A stretch of DNA of 64,000 nt from Euryodendron excelsum (Eukaryota > Streptophyta > Magnoliopsida > Ericales > Pentaphylacaceae): assembly GCA_033060915.1 (NCBI GenBank), contig CM065388.1, positions 30,150,001 through 30,214,000 of the forward strand, given 5' to 3'. This document shows, one piece after another, positions 9,364 through 21,301 of this stretch; position 1 is the first letter of the stretch; each line of letters starts with the position of its first letter. The translations under genes and the position numbers were made by a program. The notes under the pieces were generated by a model that saw only the letters and a program-made list of their open reading frames with translations, ran no database searches and was not told the origin of the DNA.

Positions 9364-12300
9364 TGTAAGCACCCTATTTTGCCTGTTCGGCAGTCTCCAA
9401 TCCATCCAAACTTGTACTTAAGTCAATATGGACGTATTCCAATCTAAATCAAATTTCCAAGTCTAATCTCATTAATCAAATCGCTTTGTGGGCCTGCCGA
9501 GCCCAAATAGAGGCAAAATGACCAAAATACCTTTAGGGGTAATGTTTGGTCCAATTTCAACAGGCACGTCTTTCTGAAGATGGTAAGTCCCCTTTTCAAT
9601 TCCATTTCCAATTCCAATTCCAATTCTAATTCTAATTAAATTTGGCACACCTTTCGAGAAAGTTCATTCCTTAAGTTGGTAAGACCCTCCAATCTGGCAC
9701 ATTTTGAGTGAACTCTTCGGAACGGTAAGTCCCTTCAAACCCATCGGCTGGGACGAGACCCCAAGTCCTCGAGATGGTAGAATGGTCAACCTTTAGCGCC
9801 TGCCAGCCCTAAATGTAGAAATATCCGTTTCGGCACGCCTTTTGAGAAAGTTGATTCCTCAGGCACTAAGTCCATTTAGCAACTTCTCGAGATTAGGTAG
9901 TATCGGGAATGATCGTAAATTGTCAAAGTAGCAAAAATACTCGTAAACATCGCAACCATCAGAGTAGTAGAAGTACTCGTAAATAGGTCAGTATAGGGAA
10001 TTGCCAACAAACCCCTGTATCACGGGACCGCCGTTAGAGTGGCGGAAACACTCAAAACCCAGGTCAACACCGGTGCCTGCTTGCCCACTTAAGTGAAAAA
10101 TGACCAAACTGCCCCTAGGGCCATTTCTAGCACGTTTGTCAAGAAAGTACCTAAGTCCTCAGAACAATAAGTTCACCTTTCCAACATCGTCTTAAAAGCA
10201 ATCCGGCATGATTAGGTGCTTGCTGGTCTATTTTGGGCCAATTCTGAGACTTTCTAGTCAAGATGACCATTTTGCACCTAAGCAGCCGAACGCCCCGGGG
10301 ACCACACCGGCTCTGGGTATCAAACCGGTAACCTCTTGGGACATTCAAAATAATGTTTCCAAACCTCGAGTCTTCTCCCGAGACATTTCGAGTCCATCCT
10401 AGTAGTTTTCCAATCCAGTCGACCGTTTTGCCTCTAATGGCCCGGTCAACCCTTCCAATACATCCTGTCATCATTTTTCAAGTCTAATACCTCCAGGACC
10501 CTATTCTGAGGGTTCCTGTCCCTTTTCGGCTTTCTGGGTAATTCTCGGCCCCTTCAAATCATTCACGGACCTTTTGGAGCCACTCCTAGCGTAGTTAGGC
10601 TAAAAATTGCATGGTAGTCACTAGTACAGGCACCAAATCTTTTGAAGATACATTGCTTGCCGACCTTAAGACTTTCCTAAGTGGCTGGCGCCACTACTAG
10701 TGGCGCCAAGCCAACATTTGGCTCGGCGTCTTGGCCTTGCGCCACTGCAACAGGCGCTAGGTCATTCCTCTGTCTATAAATACAGAGCCTCCACCAGCGT
10801 GAAAGAGGTCCAAAAACTTAGTCTAAAAACCCTACTCTTCGATATACAGAGCCCGTAGCCTTTCTAAACCCTAGTCTCCTTTAGGTTTTTCAAACCCTAG
10901 CCACCATACACCAGACTCTAGCTCCTATACACTCACATACACTTATACACTAGCCCCAAATCCTCCATTGAAGACTTGAAGTGCTGCAACTTCGAAGCTC
11001 TCGAAGATTAAGACAAGTTTCCGAAGATCGAAGACAAGTTCTCGAAGACTGAAGCGAAGCAAGGACCAAAGCAAGAAAAACAAAGCGCGTAAAGCAAAAC
11101 AAAATAAACAAGACACAAAGTAGGCTATCTATTTAAGTTTACACAACTTCCCCCTCTCTCTTCTCTCTCTGAACCCACTTGGGTTTTCTTCTATTTTAAT
11201 CTCCCATCTTCTTCCCCCCTTTCTTGCATGCTTGAAATAAGGGACTTCCTAGTCCATGTGTCGGATTAGGCTATTGGAAGGTCACTATGTCAAGGGCTTT
11301 CTTTTAGTCTAACCGGAGACCACGTGGGTTCGGCCCCCTTGATTATGTGGTGAGGCCTTTAACCTTGTATGTTCACGACCCCAACTTGCATTGTGCATAT
11401 CATGATCTTGAATTCTTCTAAAATTCGTTTTCGAACTCGTTTTTTAAAGCTTGCATCAAAATTATTTTCAAAACTTACATCAAAATCTTCTTTTTCAAAA
11501 CTTGTTTTTAAAATTACAATCCTAAGATGATTATAGCATTTCCATGGCTAGGGTTGCTTTAGAAAAGTGTTACATTTAAAGTGATCGGTATGGTCCACAT
11601 TTTCAAAATCCTTGTTGTTTTCAAAACCACTATCTTAGAGTGGTTCTAATATTCTTATGGTTAAAACCGCTTTAGGAAAGTGAGATATTTTATATACTTT
11701 CTAAAAACTCTCTTTTCAAATCTCTCTTTCTAAAAAATCTTTTTTTCTAATACACTTTCTAAAAACTCTCTCTAATCTCCTTTCAAAATTTCTTTTCAAA
11801 ATTGCTTTCTAAAAACTTACTTCAAAAATTTATTTTTCAAAACTCCTTTTTGAACTCCTTGCCAAAAAAAGCTCTCTTCAAAATTCATTTTCTAAAAACG
11901 CTCCCTAGGTCATCTTCCTAGAAAATCTCTTTCCAAAAATCCCTTTCAAAAAACTCTCTTTTCAAAATTCCCTTTCCCAAAACTCCTTCTTAAGATCTCC
12001 TTCCAAAACCTCTCTTTCCAAAGACTCTCAAAGTTTTACTTTCCAAAATCCCTTTTAAAAAACTTTCTTTTCAAAATTTACTTTCTAAAATCTCCTCTCT
12101 ATGATTTTCTTCCAAAAATTTCTCTTTCTAAAAACTCACTTTCCAAAAATCTCTTTTCTTAGAGTCGAAGTTAAGCCCTAGAGCCAACAATTAGGAAACC
12201 CTAATTTTCCTTCCCAAAAGTATGATTTCCAATCTTACCTTAAAACCTAAGCTTTCAAAACCTCCTCTTTTACATAAAAAATCATAAGTTTCCAAAAATC

Positions 12301-13960
12301 TCTTTTCTATGTCAAAACTATAGTCTTCCTAAATCTAGGATTTCCAAAACTTCATCTTTCCAATTCCATGTCAAAATCTAATCTTTCCTTTAGGAAACCA
12401 AATCCAATTTCCCTTTAGGAAACTAGATCCAATCCTCCGTTTTTTTAAACAAAATCAAAACACCTCTTTTAGAAACAAAATCCAATCATTTGTTTTAGGA
12501 AATAGGATTCTCAATCCTTCCAACTCCAAAACTTTCCTAATTCAAATCCTTCCTAATCTCATACCTTCCTAAACCATAAGTTTCCTAAACTTAAACTTTC
12601 AAATCTTTCCTTAAACTTTAAGCTTCCAAATCTTTCCTAATTCAACCCTTTCCTAGTTCCATCCCTTTCCAAATCTTAACTTTCCAAATATGAATCTTCA
12701 AATCTTTCTTAAACACAAACATTGCCTAATCTCAAGAATTTCTAAAACCCAAACTTCAAATATTTCCAATTCTAAAACTTTCTAAATTCAAAATTTTCTT
12801 ACTTTTAAAACTTTCCTATTTCAAAACATTCCAAATTCAAAACTTTCCTAAATCAAAACTTTCCTAATTTGAAACTTTCCTAATTCGAACCTTTTCTAAT
12901 TTATACCTTTCCTAAATCCAATCTTCCTTAATCTTCCAAGTCCAACATTCGAGCCAAATATTTCTTAATCTCAAGTCCAAATCCTATCTTTCTAAGTCTA
13001 GGTTTCCTAAACTTCTATCTTTTCACATCGAAATCTAATCTTTTCAATTCCAAAGTTCAATTTCCAATCCTCTATTCTAAATTCAAATCAAATCCAAATT
13101 CCAATTCAACTCTTTTTTCAAATCAAATCTTGTATTTTCTAGCAGACTGTTGTCCAAACTATGACTAACCTTATTCCTCAAAAAGAATACGTAGGCAACC
13201 CTCATCGGTGCGGTCACAACTTTTTTCCAACTTCCATTTCCATAATCTATTTCAAGTTTCCAATTCCAAATTCCTATTTCCAAATTTCTATTTTCAATCT
13301 CTAAAACTTTCTTTTAATTTCAAATCTATCTTTTCAAAATTCTTTTTAAATCAAATCAATTTCTTTTAAAATCTATTTCCAAATCTATTTTCCAACTCTC
13401 TTTTTCTTGCACTTGCGTATCATGCATCATGTCAATTTTTTTAAAAAAATAATTCTTTTCTAAAGTAAATAGGATTGGACATTTGTTAGTTGAAGACTCT
13501 CATATGTGAATCTAGGGTGAACAGACATGTAGGTACTGCAAGGGCGGGGTACGGTGATGGCTTAAGGCGTCTTCCCTATACGTAACCAACCTCCGAACCT
13601 AGGATCACTGTTTTCAAAGATCAAAATGGTTAGTTTCAAAAAAGGGCTTAAATATTTTTCAAAGGTTGCCAAATAACCTGTTTTCTTAAAAACCTTCTCT
13701 TGAGGATGTTTTTCAAAATCGTTTTCTGAAAACCCTAAGTGTAGTCTTCAGATTGTGCTTAGTTTTTAGGTGACCTAACTCACCTTAATCAAGTTAGGTG
13801 GCGACTCCAAACTTTTTTCAAAAGCCCTTTATTCAAATTAAGTTTTCAATTCAAACTTAGTCACACTCATTCTTCTAGGAGGATGAGTTCTAACGAGAGA
13901 GTACAGTATTTTTTCCATTTATGTGTGTATTCCTCATGTGCAAAAAATCTAGGTGTGACA
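9364..13960 (+). mobile_element. LTR C, TGTAAGC family (3' LTR, 4.6 kb)
   Basis: It starts TGTAAGCACC after the PPT and ends GGTGTGACA. It carries a single 157-type unit (from 10307), palindromes (about 10690-10760), a TATA box at 10775-10782, AAACCCTA motifs after it, the G-poor tract, a diverged GAATACGTAGGC motif (13187) and the terminal hairpin. Its first 200 bases group with LTRs B, G and I (CTTAAGTCAATATGG type) more than with A and the solo LTRs. The 81-bp array is degenerate. The right flank begins AAATG (13961-13965), a possible target duplication whose partner is not visible. Confidence 0.85.
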
Positions 13961-14540
13961 AAATGCTATCACACCCCGATAAGAATAGGACAAAATCGAA
14001 GTGACAAAATTCTGGAAAGGAAACAGAATCCCGAGAGCATGGGCCTTGGGGCAATCCTGGGACTTTCTTCGTAAATAGACTATATACATATAGTACTAGT
14101 GCATCCATTTCATGTATAATCTATATATCCATTAAATTCATGTGTACTTTGTATCTATTCATGCATTCATTAAAAAGCATGGCATGCATTCAATTCTATT
14201 CTAGTACGTGCATTCATCCAATAGTATAACATGCAATCAATTATATTCTTGTATGAACCTGTGCATTCATAAAATAGAGAAAAAAAAGAAAAAAAAAAAA
14301 GGTAGAACATACATTCAATTCAATTCTTAAAGTATGATGTGCATTCAATTCTATTATTGTATGTGCATTTATCAAAAAGTATAAACATGCATTCAACCCT
14401 TACCTATGCATTTTTTAAATTGGCATAACTAAACTATTTTTGCAAAAAACTTACTTTTTGTCTTTCTCTTTCTCTCTTAAATAGGAAACAAGGAATGAGG
14501 TAAAGCATAAAAAGAAGCCAAAGCCACCCCACGACTAAGT
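13961..14540 (+). mobile_element. internal fragment of element D, no gene seen
   Basis: This stretch follows LTR C and is probably the site into which C inserted. It contains loosely repeated GTGCATTCAT/ATGCATTCAA words (14100-14400) and a polyA-like run (14278-14302). The segment around 14490-14530 resembles 27545-27590, which supports common ancestry with the internal region right of LTR E. No open frame with a recognisable product occurs. Confidence 0.5.
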
Positions 14541-15338
14541 AACCTCAAACATCTCCAACACCGACATACACCTCAGAAAGCTCAGGCTTCCATAGCAGAG
14601 AAGAAATAGAGAACGAGGCAATGGCCCACCCTTGACCTCCCTAATCAACTTTTGACTTCACCAGAGGAGCATCGTTCCGCCAGACGGATTGCCGGTTCAA
14701 GAAGTATCAAACATCAACATTGAACTTTCCCAGAGGAGCATCGTTCTGCCGGACAAAGTGCCAGTTCAAGAAGTAGCAATTTCAAGACATCAACCTTGGA
14801 CTTCCAGAAAGGAGCATCGTTCCGCAAGATGGAGTGTTGGTTTCAGAATTAGCAGTTTCAAGACATCAACCTCGGATTTTCCCAGAAGAGTATTACTCCG
14901 CCAGACGGAATGCCAGACATCGACCATAGGGCCACCTTAAAAAGCTCTCTAAACCTTAACCTCAACATCAGCTCTAGTGGTGGCACTCTCAACCTTTCCA
15001 ACAGTCTCATTTGGGACATTTTTTACAGCAGCCCTAGCAAGGCTACCCTCTCCTCATTAGCAGCATTAGTCCTTTACCCGACGAGAGCAGATCACGTTAT
15101 TGTCTTCGGCATAAATCATTATCTCTTGCATCAGCCACCCAAACAAGCCCTAGCTCAAACTCAATGTCAATCAATGTGGTCATTTGAGCATGCCAATCAT
15201 CCTTATCAGCCCAGGCATCAACATCACTAATCCTCTCCTTGGCTAGAGTAGCTCTCGTCGTCGTCAGTTTAGATTTCAGTTATGACCCCTCAACTCCAGA
15301 TTTAGTCAGTAAGGCAACCTCTCCCATGTCAATTATCC
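14541..15338 (-). pseudogene. degenerate antisense cargo region, element D
   Basis: By position this is the antisense cargo of D. On the minus strand an ATG near 15330 follows CTTACCTTCGG, which matches the acceptor of C and I but has lost the AG. The frame MGEVALLTKSGVEG is soon stopped. Downstream pieces such as TLAKERISDVDAWADKDD look charged and helix-forming, but I recognise neither the PMD nor the DUF7745 pattern. The last 270 bases hold a tandem repeat. It is either a third type of cargo or too decayed to place. Confidence 0.35.
14660..14930 (+). repeat. imperfect 69-78 bp tandem repeat, 4 copies
   Basis: The phrase GGAGCATCGTTC recurs at 14666, 14735 and 14811, with a diverged copy at 14888; each is followed by CCGCCAGACGG-like and TTCAAGAAGT-like words. 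The array lies at the C-terminal end of the antisense cargo region, so it may once have coded for a peptide repeat on the minus strand. Confidence 0.75.
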
Positions 15339-15396
15339 CGAAGGTAAGATAGAGGGAAAGGGAAAAGATAAGGACTCATCAACCCAAAGAATATGT

Positions 15397-15400
<4 letters not shown>

Positions 15401-15440
<40 letters not shown>
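15401..15440 (+). repeat. (AG)20 microsatellite
   Basis: Forty bases of perfect AG dinucleotide repeat inside the proposed intron of the D cargo gene. It is likely to be length-variable between individuals. Confidence 0.95.
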
Positions 15441-15443
<3 letters not shown>

Positions 15444-15519
15444 AGATAGAAAAAACAAGATGCACAAAAAAGAAAATAAGAAAACAACAAAAAAAAAAAG
15501 AAAAGAATCTCAAGTTTCA

Positions 15520-16330
15520 AGTTTAAATGAATTTTCTACACTGTTTCTTCAATAAGTTTCAAATTTCCACTTTAAATGATTTTTCTAAATTTTTCCCTTC
15601 AAAAGATTTCAAATTTCAAGTCAAAATAAATTTTCTAAGTTAAAAAAAATTTCCTAAATATTTTGCTTTCTAATCAGTCAAAAGTTTAAAGTTTTAAGAA
15701 AAAACGAATTTCCTAAACATTTTGTTTTTAAAAAACATTAAAAGTCTCAAGTCAAAGAGAATTTTCTACATATTTTTGTCTTCAAAGAAAAATTTCGAGC
15801 CAAAATAAATTTTCTATACATTTCGTCTTCAAAGAGTTCAAATTTCTAGTCAAAATGAATTTTTTTGTATATTTTGTCTTAAAAAATTCAAGTTTCGAGT
15901 CAAAATGAATTTTCTATATATTTTGTCTTTAAAGAATTCAAATTTTGAGCCAAAATGAATTTTTTTTATATATTTTATCTTAAAAAATTCAAGTTTCAAG
16001 TTAAAATAAATTTTCTATACTTTTTGTCTTCAAAGAGTTCAAATTTGAAGTAAAAATAAATTTTTCTATACATTTTGTCTTAAAAATTCAAGTTTTGAAT
16101 CAAAATGACATTTCTATACATTTTGTCATCAAAGAGTTCAAATTTTGAGTCAAAATGAATTTTCTATATATTTTGTCTTCAAAAATTCAAGTTTTGAGTC
16201 AAACAGAATTTTCTATAAATTTTGTCTTCAAAGAGTTCAAATTTTGAGCCAAAATGAATTTTCTATACATTTTGTCTTGAAAAATTCTAGTTTCAAGTCA
16301 AAACGAATTTTCTACACGGTTTGTCCAAAT
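15520..16330 (+). repeat. 50-bp tandem repeat array in element D intron
   Basis: The phrase CAAAATGAATTTTCTATA with CATTTTGTCTT recurs at 15801, 15851, 15901, 15951, 16002, 16051, 16101, 16151, 16200, 16250 and 16299, a spacing of 49-51 bp, with more diverged copies before 15801. Alternate units are more alike, which suggests a dimer of about 100 bp. It is the expanded form of the 48-bp repeat of element C. Confidence 0.85.
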
Positions 16331-17834
16331 TTCAAATGAAAATGGCTTCTTAACCTTTTCCATTCAAAAGTTTATCTCAGAATCAATTCCTAAGGCCTCT
16401 TAACATTCCCTTTCCAAAGTTATTTCAAAATCAAAATCTGAAGTTAGTGTTGAAATTCAATTTCAAAGGTTTTATCCAAAATCCATTTCAAAGATTTCCT
16501 AAGCCTCTCCTTCAAAAGGTTTCTATTCCAAATCAAGTTCCATAGTTTTTCAATACTCTTCTTTCCAAAATTTTGTCAATTCCTGATTCAAATTCAATTC
16601 AAAGGTTTTCTAAACTTTTTCCCTCCAAAAGCCTTACTCAAAGTCAATCCTCAAAGATTTTCAAGGTTTTCAATCCTCAAAACTCTTCCTTCCAAAACAT
16701 TTATCAATTCCAAGGTTTTATAAATTCTATATTCAAGAAGCTCTATTTAAAGTCAATTTCAAGGTTTTCTAAACTTTTTCCTTCAAAAAGTCTTATTCAA
16801 GCTCTAAAGAAGTTTTCACCCAAGGGTTTTCAAACTTCTTCTTCAAAATTTTTTGTCAATTTCTAGGTTTTTTTAAACTTGTTCCTCAAAAAGTTTTATA
16901 AAAAAGCCATTTCAGGATTTTTCAAATTTTCCTTCCCAAAGTTTTTTAAAATTCTATCCGAGTTTCTCGGAGCCTTCTCTGCCAAAAAGGGCCCACATTC
17001 AAAGGTTTTACCTCTTTTCCCTTCAAAAGGATTTCATTTTAAAATTTCTAACTCTTTCTTCATTTCAAAAAATTTCAACTGAGTTTTCCAGGGTGTTCTT
17101 TACCCAAAAGGCCCCATCCTCAGAGGTTTTATATCTTTTTCCTTCAATAAGATTTTATTTCAAAATTTTTTTTACTCTTTCCTCAATTTCAAAAAATTTT
17201 AGTAGAATCTTATTTATAAATGGTCCCTACAATGCCCAAAACATTGCAATAGCACACAAGTGGTGCACCCTACGACATCACAATCACATAGCACCAACAC
17301 ATAAAAAGGAATTTGTGCACTTTCCTAAGATTTTCAAATTTCTAAACACCAATTTTATTTTTTAAAAATTCAAGGATTTTCGAAATTGTCACAAAAATCT
17401 TTCAAAGTTGCTTCAAATGTTTTCTAAAATATTCTCATATTTTTCTAACGGTCAAATTTAAATATTTTCATCAATTTCTCAATTTTTCTTATTTTTCAGT
17501 CATCTTTCTATTTTCAAAAAATAAAAATTTCAAAAAGTTTTCATAAAGTCACAAAATTTCATACAATTATTCAACACATTTTTCTAAGGCACATGATACA
17601 AAAAATCTAACAAAAAAACCGAATACCCAATGCTATAGGAGTAAATTTTCAATTCTTACAAAAACTCCATTTGTATAAACCTACCAAAACTACTCAAACT
17701 CAATCAAACAAGCTTCAAAATACAGAAACAACATCACCAAAGTGTTCAAAGCATATCAAAACATTAATTTAGACTATTTGCACGACTTCAATGGAGTGTC
17801 TATACATCGAAATCAAGACAAAACAAAAACTCAC
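16331..17834. other. AT-rich, stop-dense remainder of D intron
   Basis: Low-complexity TTTCAAA-rich sequence with no recognisable gene. From about 17100 it aligns with 8230-8938 of C and 59730-60436 of I, ending at the conserved minus-strand donor AG|GTGAGT (17835/17834). Short plus-strand frames rich in F, S and K are products of base composition. Confidence 0.6.
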
Positions 17835-18304
17835 CTCTTGGAGTTCTTCGGCAAAATCTTCTTCTTCGGTGACTATTCCGATGATGCTGACAATTTCCGG
17901 AAACTCTGCAACGTCTCCCAAAGTTGCCCCTTCAATGCTCAAGCCTCACTTCTCACAAAACACTCAAAATCTCTCATAAACTCTCAAAAACTCTCATAAA
18001 CAGCGAAGCTTCAAATCAGAAGCTGCTAGTTGTAATCCCAGGCCTGGCGCCATTGTTGTGTCGCCAAGGCAATTTTAAATCTAGTGTTAATACTAGTGGC
18101 GCCATAGTTAAATTCTAGGCACTTTGTCCCTTTTCCTGCCAAAATCCAATTTCAATTGCCCACTTGGGCCAAATTACAATTTTCAAGCTTCAGTCTTCAA
18201 AGAATTTTCAAATTTCATCCCTCCGATTGCCTCGTGGTCAACATGGAACTCTTACTTTATCATTTTCTGCCTTCATTAAGCAAAGATAGAAAAAGTGGGG
18301 GAGT
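17835..18304 (+). mobile_element. 3' internal end and PPT of element D
   Basis: Homologous to 8939-9363, with the antisense leader segment, a decayed palindrome (about 18040-18110) and the purine tract AGAAAAAGTGGGGGAGT (18288-18304) abutting TGTAAGC. Confidence 0.7.
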
Positions 18305-18620
18305 TGTAAGCACCCTATTTTTGCCCACACGATAATCTTTGGTCCGACCGGACTCACGTTCAACCCAACACAAACACATTAAAGTTTAAAATAACTTTCC
18401 AGACTCAATCCAATCAATCAATTGCTTTACAAGCCTGCCGGCCCAATAGAGGCAAAATGACCAAAATGTCCTTGGGGCATTTCTCGATCCATTTCTAGTT
18501 GGCACATCTTCTTAAAGACGGTAAGTCCCTATTTTAACCTCAATTCCAGTTTCAATTCCAGTCCAGATCAATCAAACTCAAACTAGCACGTCTTTGTAAT
18601 TTTTCAAAGTTGATCCCTTA
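18305..18620 (+). mobile_element. LTR D, first 0.3 kb only
   Basis: It starts TGTAAGCACCC after the PPT and reads like 28677-29000 (LTR F), sharing GTCCGACCGGACTCACG and ACACATTCAA-type words not seen in LTRs A, C or G. It stops at about 18620 (AGTTGATCCCTTAGTGCC), where antisense LTR sequence begins. The rest of LTR D is not identified in this window. Confidence 0.7.
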
Positions 18621-19974
18621 GTGCCATTTTTAGAAATACACTTGAATATGGATTTTGAAAAATGTGTAGAGATTAGAAATGCTAAGGGGTTTGAAAAATG
18701 GCTTTGAACATGAAAAATGGAGCCAAACATAAAATACATGAGCATAATAACCATATGCAAAGGGGGCTGGGGGGGTCATTAAATCATACAAGGCTAGAGG
18801 TCACACCAAATTGCAAGGTGCTCTGAGGTCATACCATCTTAAAGTAGGCTAGTAAGAGATTTCCCTACATGGTGGCTCTCAGAAACTTTCCTCTAGGCAT
18901 GACCTAAGAGCTCACTTAAGAGTTTGAACTTAGGAAAATTTTGAATTTGGAAAGTTCTATTTTAGGAAAGTTTCCATTTTGAGAAAGATTTGATTTAGGA
19001 AAAATTGAACTTGGAAAGTTGAGTTTGAAAAGGTTTGACCTTGGTTTAAGGTAACTTGGTATTTAAGCAATCCTAGGATCTAGGATTTATGCAATGCACT
19101 TGAATTGGAAGCATTGGATTTTAATTGAAAAAGAAAAGGTTTTGTTTTTGGAAATCTATCATTTTATATGACTTTTGAATTAAGAAATCTATATTTTATG
19201 TGAAACTCTGCTTTAGAAATTTATGGTTTCCTAGGCATGAACTCTAGGGTTTTGACTTAGACTCTAAGATAAAGAGTTTTTGAAAAGTTAATCTTTGAAA
19301 AGAATTTTTAGAAAGTAGATTTGCAAAAGTATTTTAGAAATATTTGAATATAGACTTTTGGAAGTCTCTTAAATATCTCACTTTCCTAAAATGATTCTAA
19401 TCACGAGAAGACTAGATCCATTCTAGGGTTATGATTTTGAAAACAACTAGGGTTTGAAACCCTAATATGGAACTTGATGGTCTCATTGAATGTAAGACTT
19501 TCCTAAAACAATCGTAATCATGGAATGGTTAAAATCATCTTAGGGTTGTGGTTTTGAAACCAAATTTGAAAATGACTTTTCTGAATGCAAGTTTTAAGGA
19601 AAGTTTTTGAACGTAATTTTGAATGCAATGTATGAACACAACAACCATTGCAATAGGGACGTGAATATACAAGGTTCAGTTTTAACATATAACCAAGGGG
19701 GCTAGACCGACATCCTCTTATGTTGAACTTCAAGAAAGTCTCCGACACAATGACTTCCTCCAAGGCCTTCCTAGGCATGAACCAAGAGATCCCTTATTTC
19801 AAGCACATAAGAAGAGGGGGTAGAAGATAGGGATTAAAATAAAGAATAGTCCAAGTGGACTAAGAGGGAGAGGAGAGAGAAGAGAATTGCATAAACTAAA
19901 TAGAAAAACTCACTTTATCTTCTTATTGCTTTGCTTGCTTTAATATACTTACACTTTGAGAGCCTTAAGTATGC
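18621..19974 (-). mobile_element. antisense LTR E, left part
   Basis: The reverse complement matches the leader and G-poor part of family LTRs; the G-rich look here against the C/T-rich sense copies shows the inversion. A leader-like block (TTGTATATTCACG..., CCCCCTTGGTTATATG) occurs at 19618-19800 and a second diverged copy at about 18690-18910, so a piece of this LTR seems duplicated. The sequence is interrupted at 19979 by a solo LTR and resumes at 25176. Confidence 0.65.
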
Positions 19975-19979
19975 AACAC
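19975..19979. repeat. target-site duplication AACAC, left
   Basis: AACAC directly precedes the TG of the solo LTR and is repeated at 25171-25175 directly after its terminal CA. Confidence 0.85.
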
Positions 19980-20477
19980 TGTAAGCACCCCATTTTTTAC
20001 CGCTCGGCAGTCTACACTTCGTCTAGACTTGTTTTCAAGTCATTATGGACATATTCCAATCGAAACCAATCCTCTAGTCCAAATTCCGTCTTTCCATCGC
20101 TTCGCGAGCCTGTCAAGCCCAAATAGAGGCAAAATGACCAAAATGCCCTTAGGGGCATTGTCCTTTCTTATTCCAATTCCAATCCCTCTCTTGAGACAGT
20201 TTATTCCTCGAGACAGTCTGAGTAACGAAACTACTCACAAAGCCGTTAGAGTAGTGGAAATACTCACACCGTTAGAGTGACGGAAACACTCGAAACCCAG
20301 GCACGTCTCTTCGGAGACGGTAAGACCCCTTTCCAATCCCTCTCTTGAGACAGTTTATTTCTTGAGACGGTTCCAATCCAGGCCCGTCTCTTCGGAGACG
20401 ATAAGACCCCTTTCCAATCCCTCTCTCGAGACAGTTTATTTCTCGAGACGATCCGAGTAGCAAAACTACTCATAAAA

Positions 20478-20680
20478 CCGTTAGAGTAGCGGAAATACTC
20501 ACAGAACCGTTAGAGTAGCGGAAATACTCACAGAACCGTCCGAGTAGCAGAAATACTCACAAATCATCAATCCCGTCCGAGTAGCGGAAATACTCACAAA
20601 TCATCAACCCCGTCCGAGTAGCGGAAATACTCACAAATCATCAACCCCGTCCGAGTAGTGGAAATACTCACACCGTTTGA
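20478..20680 (+). repeat. 29/37-bp GTAGCGGAAATACTCAC repeats
   Basis: CCGTTAGAG or CCGTCCGAG starts units at 20478, 20507 and 20536 (29-bp spacing) and then 20573, 20610 and 20647 (37-bp spacing, the extra eight bases being ATCATCAA-like). Related clusters occur at 48957-49075 and 49225-49500 and, in small numbers, in all other LTRs. Confidence 0.85.
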
Positions 20681-20830
20681 GTGGCGGAAACACTCAAAAC
20701 CTAGGTCAACACCAGTGGCTGTTAGCCCACTTCGGTGGAAAAGGACCAAACTACCCTTAAGACCTTTTCTGAGACTTTCCGGTCAAGATGACCATTTTGC
20801 CCCTAGGCATCCGAATGCCCGGGAACCACA

Positions 20831-21301
20831 CCGGCTCTGGGTATCAAATCGGTAATGTCCTGAGAATACCTTTTATAGTGTTCTCAACCTTCCTTTACCT
20901 TTCCGGACCATTCCGAGTCAGTTCCGGCAAACCCGATACAAAATGACCGTTTTGCCCCTAGAGGGCCGGTCTCCTTCTTCAACCACACCGGCTCTGGGTA
21001 TCAAACCGATAATGACCTAGGAATACTTTTTATAGTGTTCTCAGCCTTCCTTTACCTTTCCAAACCATTCCGAGTCAGTTCCGACAAACCCAGTACAAAA
21101 TGACCGTTTTGCCCCTAGTGGGCCGGTCTCCTTTCCCGACCACGCCGGCTCTGGGAATCAAACCGGCAACCTCTGGGAACATTCTAAATAATGTTTCCAG
21201 ATCCCAAATCTTTTTCTGGGACAATCCCAGTTCGCCCCGGCAGTTTCTTAGTCTGGTTGACTGTTTTGCCCCTAAAGGCTCGGTCAACCTTTCCGACACA
21301 T
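20831..21301 (+). repeat. 157-bp tandem repeat, 3 copies
   Basis: CCGGCTCTGGG(T/A)ATCAAA recurs at 20831, 20988 and 21145, exactly 157 bp apart. Each unit includes a TTTTTATAGTGTTCTCA block and an AAAATGACCGTTTTGCCCC block, except that the last unit is diverged in its second half. Confidence 0.92.

Noticed and set aside
14910..15230. Plus-strand 106-codon frame
   Set aside because: It lies opposite the cargo region in element D, has no recognisable domain, and is not kept in other copies.
20478..20680. CRISPR-like array (29-bp repeats)
   Set aside because: The units are contiguous tandem copies without unique spacers, in a plant LTR.
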